Shown: piece by piece, positions 15,366 through 18,908 of the stretch | Layout of the letters: every line of letters starts with the position of its first letter | How positions within the stretch are numbered: position 1 is the first letter of the stretch | From: Methanoregulaceae archaeon | GTDB lineage: Archaea > Halobacteriota > Methanomicrobia > Methanomicrobiales > Methanospirillaceae | Assembly (NCBI GenBank): GCA_013331415.1 | Contig: DUGL01000094.1 | Coordinates: 16,861 to 35,768 of the forward strand | Direction: 5' to 3' | DNA length: 18,908 nt | Program-made: the position numbers and the translations under genes | The notes under the pieces: generated by a model | The model's input: only the letters and a program-made list of their open reading frames with translations | Told to the model about the DNA's origin: nothing | Databases searched by the model: none

Positions 15366-16694
15366 ATGACCAGAGATGTCGTATCCGGGATGCTGGAGCG
15401 TATCGATGCGGACCTCGTCAAGTTCCTGCGTCTCCAGTTCACAGATATCCAGGGGCAGCCAAAAAATGTTGCGGTGCCTGTCGAGCAGGCGGAAAAAGCT
15501 CTCACCGAGGGGATATGGTTTGATGGATCTTCCATCCAGGGTTTTGCCCGGATTGAAGAGTCTGACATGCTCCTCAAGCCCGACCCGGCAACCTATGCAA
15601 TCCTCCCCTGGCGGCCGGTTGAGAGCCGGGTCGCCCGGTTCATCTGCGATGTGTGTACGTACGGGAACAAGCCTTTTGAGGGAGATCCCCGCTACATCCT
15701 CAGAAAGACAATAGCCGAAGCAAAAAAGATGGGGTTTACTTTCAATACCGGGCCTGAACTCGAGTTCTTCCTCTTCAAGATGCTCGATGGTAGGCCGTCA
15801 ACCCAGTTCCAGGATTTTGGCGGATACTTTGACCTGGCGCCTACTGACCTGGCTGAGGATGTCCGCAGGGATATTGTGATAGCCCTGACCCAGATGGGCT
15901 TTGAGATCGAGGCCTCGCACCATGAGGTTGCCGAGAGCCAGCACGAGATTGATTTCAAGTACAGTGAAGCTCTTGACACGGCTGATAAGGTCATCACCTT
16001 CAAATTTGCAACAAAGACCCTTGCTTTACAAAAGAACCTCCATGCAACATTCATGGCGAAACCAATCGGTGGGATCAATGGCAGCGGAATGCATACACAC
16101 GGGTCGCTTGCAATGGATGGTAAGAACGCCTTCTACGATCCTGACAGCCCGATGCAGCTCTCAAAGACCGCCCTCTACTATATCGGAGGACTGCTCAGGC
16201 ACGCAAAAGCCATAACACGCATTGCCAACCCGACAATCAACTCGTACAAACGTCTTGTCCCGGGATACGAAGCGCCGGTATACATCTCATGGAGCGCAGC
16301 CAACCGATCAGCACTTGTCCGTGTCCCCGCAGCCCGCGGGAACAGTACCCGCGCAGAGTTCCGGAGTCCGGACCCGATGTGCAACCCGTACCTTACCTTC
16401 TCGGCCATGCTTGCGGCAGGGCTCGATGGTATCAGGAACAAAATTGAGCCTCCGGAGGTTACCAATGCAAATATCTACCATCTCACGGAACCTGAACGCA
16501 GAAAGATGGGGATAGAGATGCTGCCCGGCAGCCTGGTGGAGGCACAGGCAGAGCTCAACAAGGATGCTGTCATCAGCAAGGCTATGGGAACCCATGTTAT
16601 GGAGGGGATGAACGCGATAACAGATCTGGAGAGCGATTCATTCAGGCTCACGGTCCACCCCTGGGAACTTGACCGGTACCTGGCAACCTATTAA
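15366..16694 (+). CDS. glnA: Glutamine synthetase, type I (GSI-alpha-like)
   Basis: Makes glutamine from glutamate, ammonia and ATP. 442 residues, the usual GSI length. Visible signatures: WFDGSSIQGF (51-60), GPELEFF (129-135, metal-binding Glu131/133), EVAESQHEID (187-196), KPIGGINGSGMHTH (232-245), NSYKRLVPGYEAPVYISW and EFRSPDPMCNPY. The adenylylation loop with Tyr found in GSI-beta enzymes is absent, which fits the alpha type regulated by direct feedback and P-II/small-protein contacts. The start at 15366 follows from the promoter: the longer frame from 15288 would place the TATA box inside the gene. It is divergent from the glutamate synthase operon and upstream of a P-II gene with its own promoter. 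An 8-T run directly follows the stop. Confidence 0.97.
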   Translation: MTRDVVSGMLERIDADLVKFLRLQFTDIQGQPKNVAVPVEQAEKALTEGIWFDGSSIQGFARIEESDMLLKPDPATYAILPWRPVESRVARFICDVCTYGNKPFEGDPRYILRKTIAEAKKMGFTFNTGPELEFFLFKMLDGRPSTQFQDFGGYFDLAPTDLAEDVRRDIVIALTQMGFEIEASHHEVAESQHEIDFKYSEALDTADKVITFKFATKTLALQKNLHATFMAKPIGGINGSGMHTHGSLAMDGKNAFYDPDSPMQLSKTALYYIGGLLRHAKAITRIANPTINSYKRLVPGYEAPVYISWSAANRSALVRVPAARGNSTRAEFRSPDPMCNPYLTFSAMLAAGLDGIRNKIEPPEVTNANIYHLTEPERRKMGIEMLPGSLVEAQAELNKDAVISKAMGTHVMEGMNAITDLESDSFRLTVHPWELDRYLATY

Positions 16695-16702
16695 TTTTTT
16701 TT
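16695..16702 (+). terminator. Oligo-T terminator of glnA
   Basis: Eight consecutive T directly after the glnA stop codon. Archaeal RNA polymerase terminates at oligo-T tracts without needing a hairpin. The next gene has its own promoter 20-30 bp further on, which supports termination here. Confidence 0.6.
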
Positions 16703-16720
16703 CTCGCATGAAAATAGTTA

Positions 16721-16748
16721 TTTATTTATAGTATGGATAATAACTTCC
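16721..16748 (+). promoter_or_regulatory. P-II gene promoter: TATA box and NrpR-like operator
   Basis: TTTATTTATA (16721-16730) is a good archaeal TATA box. Four nt later comes GGATAATAACTTCC (16735-16748), matching 7 of 8 fixed bases of the NrpR operator GGAA-N6-TTCC, between TATA box and the expected start site near 16750-16755. The amtB promoter has the same arrangement with the same spacing. This leaves a leader of about 200 nt before the P-II ATG at 16951. Confidence 0.6.
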
Positions 16749-16759
16749 TTCTCCTTAAG

Positions 16760-16954
16760 ATGACAGTCCCGGGCAGACAGGCACCAGCGTGGGAGGAACG
16801 TTCTGATACCAGAACTCTCATTACTACGGCCGTGTTTAAGATTGCGACGAAATGGCTTCCAATCAGCGAATATACCGAAGAATACTCCCAGGATTTGCCT
16901 TCCGGGGATGAGGATGTCCTGCAGAGTAAGACTATACCGGAGCACCGTTCATGA
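16760..16954 (+). CDS. Possible small protein in the P-II gene leader (doubtful)
   Basis: An open frame of 64 codons begins at the first ATG after the predicted start site and ends by overlapping the P-II start codon (ATGA), the same coupling used by other gene pairs in this window. It opens MTVPGRQAPAW and is rich in charged residues; no domain, signal peptide or membrane helix is seen. Against it: no ribosome binding site (CTCCTTAAG precedes the ATG) and weak codon bias compared with the flanking genes. An in-frame ATG at 16733 lies inside the operator and cannot be used from this promoter. It may be only a long untranslated leader. Confidence 0.25.
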   Translation: MTVPGRQAPAWEERSDTRTLITTAVFKIATKWLPISEYTEEYSQDLPSGDEDVLQSKTIPEHRS

Positions 16955-17280
16955 AAATTATCAGGGCAATTATAAGGGAAGAACGGGTGCCCTATGTTCA
17001 GAAAGCACTTCTTGCCGTTCAGATCCCGGGAATGACCTGTTCCCCGGTACGTGGACGCGGGAGCCAGCGGGGAATCCACCTCCAGTTCCGTGGCGGAGTT
17101 CTCACTATCGATCTCATCCCCAAAGTCCTTGTGGAGATTGTCATCAGGGATGACCAGGAAGCAGTGGTCATTGAAAAGATTATAACCGCGGCCCGAACCG
17201 GCAAAGAAGGGGATGGACGGATCTTCGTACTCCCGGTCACCGAAGCACACCGGGTCCGGACCACTGAAGTGGAGGTCTGA
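16951..17280 (+). CDS. P-II family nitrogen regulator with atypical T-loop
   Basis: 109 residues with P-II fold features: MKIIRAIIR start, GRGSQRG with Gln39, PK (Lys58), AARTG and GDGRIFVLPV, then Arg101/Arg103 in RVRT. P-II trimers sense ATP/ADP and 2-oxoglutarate and bind AmtB, glutamine synthetase or other partners. The T-loop has canonical length (Gln39 to Lys58) but unusual content: the modified Tyr51 is Leu, Tyr46 is Phe, the acidic tip is lost, and Lys90 is Arg. Partner binding is therefore probably different from GlnK. CGGAG lies about 8 nt before the ATG. It follows glnA but has its own NrpR-like promoter, so regulation of glutamine synthetase or glutamate synthase is plausible. Calling it GlnK or NifI would be premature. 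Confidence 0.87.
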   Translation: MKIIRAIIREERVPYVQKALLAVQIPGMTCSPVRGRGSQRGIHLQFRGGVLTIDLIPKVLVEIVIRDDQEAVVIEKIITAARTGKEGDGRIFVLPVTEAHRVRTTEVEV

Positions 17281-17294
17281 TATGTAACATATCA
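17278..17294. repeat. 17-bp palindrome across the P-II stop codon
   Basis: TGATATGT-A-ACATATCA is perfect and includes the TGA stop. With a 1-nt centre it cannot form a good RNA hairpin at full length, so a DNA-binding site is as likely as chance. Confidence 0.4.
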
Positions 17295-17354
17295 TTCGCT
17301 CCCGTACAACAATTTCTCTCCGCACATGACGAAGGTCCTGTGCATGCTCGAACC

Positions 17355-17383
17355 GATCAGGGGATCCTGTCAATTCCCTGATC
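17355..17383 (+). terminator. Probable terminator hairpin after the P-II gene
   Basis: A perfect 8-bp stem, GATCAGGG-N13-CCCTGATC, is followed by a T-rich stretch (CTTATCCTTTGTTTCT). It lies about 75 bp after the P-II stop and about 50 bp before the amtB TATA box, the expected place for a terminator between two independently promoted units. Confidence 0.45.
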
Positions 17384-17436
17384 ACTCCCTTATCCTTTGT
17401 TTCTGAGACTGGCTCTACCCGTATTAAATAATAAAA

Positions 17437-17462
17437 TTATTATACTATGGAAAGAAACTTCT
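17437..17462 (+). promoter_or_regulatory. amtB promoter: TATA box and NrpR-like operator
   Basis: TTATTATA (17437-17444) is followed after 4 nt by GGAAAGAAACTTCT (17449-17462), which matches 7 of 8 fixed bases of the NrpR operator GGAA-N6-TTCC. The P-II promoter aligns with this one across TATA box, spacer and operator. Start site expected near 17465-17470, giving a leader of about 120 nt to the ATG at 17589. The leader also holds an isolated strong AAGGAGG (17494-17500). Confidence 0.6.
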
Positions 17463-17588
17463 ATCTATCAAATGGACGATCCCGTTTGGTGAAAAGGAGG
17501 CACCCCTGTCCTGTGGAAAGAACCGGGGACTGCATCTCCAGAATTGAACCCAGATATCCAGGAGAAAAGAGATCTACATGGTGAACGT

Positions 17589-18785
17589 ATGACACTCGAC
17601 ACAGGCACAACAGCATGGCTCCTTGCATCAACAGCCCTCGTGATGCTGATGACTCCCGGGGTTGGGTTCTTCTACGGAGGGCTTGTCCGGAGAAAGAACT
17701 TCATCTCCATGGTGGCCCTCTCGTTTATCGCATTCGCACTGGTGAGCATCCAATGGGTGCTGATAGGATACTCTCTTGCCTTCGGCCAGGATATCGGCGG
17801 CTTCATCGGCAACCTTGATCATCTTGGCCTCGAAGGGATCGGGATGGCAGCTGGCGAAGGCGGGTATCCGGAGCTACTGTTTGTCGCATTCCAACTGGTA
17901 TTTGCCGGAATAACCATAGCAATCGTTACATCCGGATTTGCTGAACGCGTGAAACTCTCGGCATTCATCCTGTTTGCCCTGCTCTGGACCACGCTGGTCT
18001 ATGACCCCCTCGCCCACTGGGTATGGGGCGGCGGGTGGGCTGCGCAGTTTGGGGCGCTCGACTTTGCCGGCGGTACAGTTGTCCACATAAGCTCAGGATT
18101 TGCCGCTCTTGCAGTGGCCCTGGTGATTGGAAAGCGGGCAGGCTTCGGACAGTACAGCATGGAGCCGCACAACATACCGATGACCCTTCTTGGTGCAGCC
18201 CTGCTCTGGTTCGGTTGGTTCGGGTTTAACGCAGGGAGTGCGCTTGCTGCTGACGGGCTCGCTGCCAATGCCTTACTCGTCACGAACACCTCTGCGGCGG
18301 CCGGGGCACTTGCCTGGCTTGCTGCAAGCTGGTATCGGGGCAAACCGAGTTCTCTCGGGATGATCAGCGGCGCGATAGCTGGGCTTGTCGCAATCACCCC
18401 GGCCGCAGGCTTTGTGGGAGTGATCCCTTCCATCGTGATCGGTGCGATTGGCGGGCTCATTTGCTACGCTGCAATGCTCTTCCGGTTGAAGAAAGGCCTT
18501 GATGAAAGTCTGGATGCCTGGGCCGTGCATGGTATGGGCGGCCTCTGGGGAGCTGTGGCAACCGGTATCTTTGCAACCGCGGCTATAGGCGGTTATTCCG
18601 GACTCCTTGAGGGAAACATCGGGCAGTTCACAGCAAACGTGGTTGGAGCTCTCTCAGCACTCGTCTATGCGTTTGTTGTGACCCTGGTCCTTGCTTACGT
18701 GATCGATCGGGCCATCGGGCTCCGGGTATCGGAAGATGAGGAATATGTCGGACTTGACATATCCCAGCATGGGGAACGTGCCTGA
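17589..18785 (+). CDS. amtB: Ammonium transporter (Amt/MEP/Rh family)
   Basis: 398 residues with about 11 hydrophobic segments. Conducts ammonium across the cytoplasmic membrane. Signatures: TAWLLASTALVMLMTPGVGFFYGGLVRRKN at the N-terminal region given by residues 8-37 (key TPG and FYGGL), substrate-site Asp158 and first pore His166 in LDFAGGTVVHISSG, and second pore His314 in WAVHGMGGLWG. The FGWFGFNAGS segment (208-217) is also typical. The start at 17589 has GGTGA 4 nt upstream; an in-frame TTG at 17544 adds 15 polar residues and has no ribosome binding site. It is followed after 13 bp by a P-II gene, the usual amtB-glnK pairing in which GlnK plugs the channel when ammonium is plentiful. 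Confidence 0.97.
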   Translation: MTLDTGTTAWLLASTALVMLMTPGVGFFYGGLVRRKNFISMVALSFIAFALVSIQWVLIGYSLAFGQDIGGFIGNLDHLGLEGIGMAAGEGGYPELLFVAFQLVFAGITIAIVTSGFAERVKLSAFILFALLWTTLVYDPLAHWVWGGGWAAQFGALDFAGGTVVHISSGFAALAVALVIGKRAGFGQYSMEPHNIPMTLLGAALLWFGWFGFNAGSALAADGLAANALLVTNTSAAAGALAWLAASWYRGKPSSLGMISGAIAGLVAITPAAGFVGVIPSIVIGAIGGLICYAAMLFRLKKGLDESLDAWAVHGMGGLWGAVATGIFATAAIGGYSGLLEGNIGQFTANVVGALSALVYAFVVTLVLAYVIDRAIGLRVSEDEEYVGLDISQHGERA

Positions 18786-18798
18786 TGGAGCAGGACGC

Positions 18799-18908
18799 AT
18801 GAAACTGATAAAAGCAATTATCCGTCCCGAACGCCTGGAATTTGTAAAGAAGGCGCTTGAAGTCCAGGGTATTTACGGGATGACCGTGATGGAGGTGCAG
18901 GGGCGGGG
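18799..18908 (+). CDS. glnK: P-II protein GlnK, N-terminal part (runs off right edge)
   Basis: The first 36 codons of a P-II protein are visible: MKLIKAIIRPERLEFVKKAL, then a segment ending VQGR just before the T-loop. AGGA/GGAG lie 3-8 nt before the ATG and the gene begins 13 bp after amtB, so they form one operon. It differs from the P-II protein at 16951-17280 and is the likely AmtB-binding GlnK. The T-loop, which would show its type, is outside the window. Confidence 0.88.
   Translation, partial: MKLIKAIIRPERLEFVKKALEVQGIYGMTVMEVQGR

Noticed and set aside
16726..17385. A 219-codon minus-strand open frame
   Set aside because: Antisense to the P-II gene and covering its promoter; no recognisable domain.
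17544..17588. TTG-initiated N-terminal extension of amtB
   Set aside because: No ribosome binding site; the added residues are polar and unlike Amt N-termini, while ATG 17589 has GGTGA at good spacing.

Overview
The window looks like chromosomal DNA from a hydrogenotrophic methanogen of the Methanomicrobiales (a Methanoregula/Methanosphaerula/Methanolinea-like organism). This rests on archaeal TATA-type promoters, GGTGA/GGAGGT ribosome binding sites, a three-gene archaeal glutamate synthase coupled to an F420-type (FrhB-like) subunit, a divergent P-II protein, and methanogen-style secreted proteins with TPT linkers. The species is an inference. No rRNA, tRNA, CRISPR array, insertion sequence or phage gene was seen. 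Coding density is high and most genes sit in short-gap or ATGA/TGATG-overlapping operons.

Layout. (1) 1-2373, minus strand: an iron-uptake operon, a DtxR/IdeR-type regulator with a C-terminal FeoA-like domain overlapping feoB, which runs off the left edge. (2) 2374-2911: a 538-bp gap rich in perfect inverted repeats. (3) 2912-5247, plus strand: a PolX-type DNA polymerase/PHP protein overlapping (ATGA) a 216-aa cis-prenyltransferase homologue that has lost the catalytic motif but keeps a C-terminal RxG. (4) 5254-7004, minus strand: a radical SAM protein of unknown function overlapping (TGATG) a catalytic cis-prenyltransferase. The two prenyltransferase-like genes converge with 6 bp between their stops and look like the two halves of a heteromeric enzyme making the polyprenyl glycan carrier. 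(5) 7093-10587, minus strand: a secreted papain-family protease with duplicated C-terminal beta-domains, and a membrane-anchored surface protein. (6) 10588-10925: a gap with several hairpins.

(7) 10926-18908 is a nitrogen-assimilation island. A four-gene minus-strand operon (15265 to 10926) encodes the amidotransferase, FMN/ferredoxin and GXGXG parts of glutamate synthase plus an FrhB-like F420 oxidoreductase, which suggests F420H2 as electron donor. Divergently, the plus strand carries glnA, an unusual P-II gene, amtB and the start of a glnK. Ammonium enters through AmtB, gated by GlnK, and is fixed by GlnA; the amide group then passes to 2-oxoglutarate by the F420-linked glutamate synthase. 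The glnA, P-II and amtB promoters share a 14-bp element (consensus GGRWARWARCTTYY) 3-4 nt downstream of the TATA box. It resembles the NrpR operator GGAA-N6-TTCC and suggests one nitrogen regulon.

Several starts were moved from the longest open frame because of ribosome binding sites, promoter position or protein chemistry: uppS (6021), the prenyltransferase-like subunit (4597), the protease (9564), the amidotransferase (15265, which places the nucleophilic Cys at position 2), glnA (15366) and amtB (17589).
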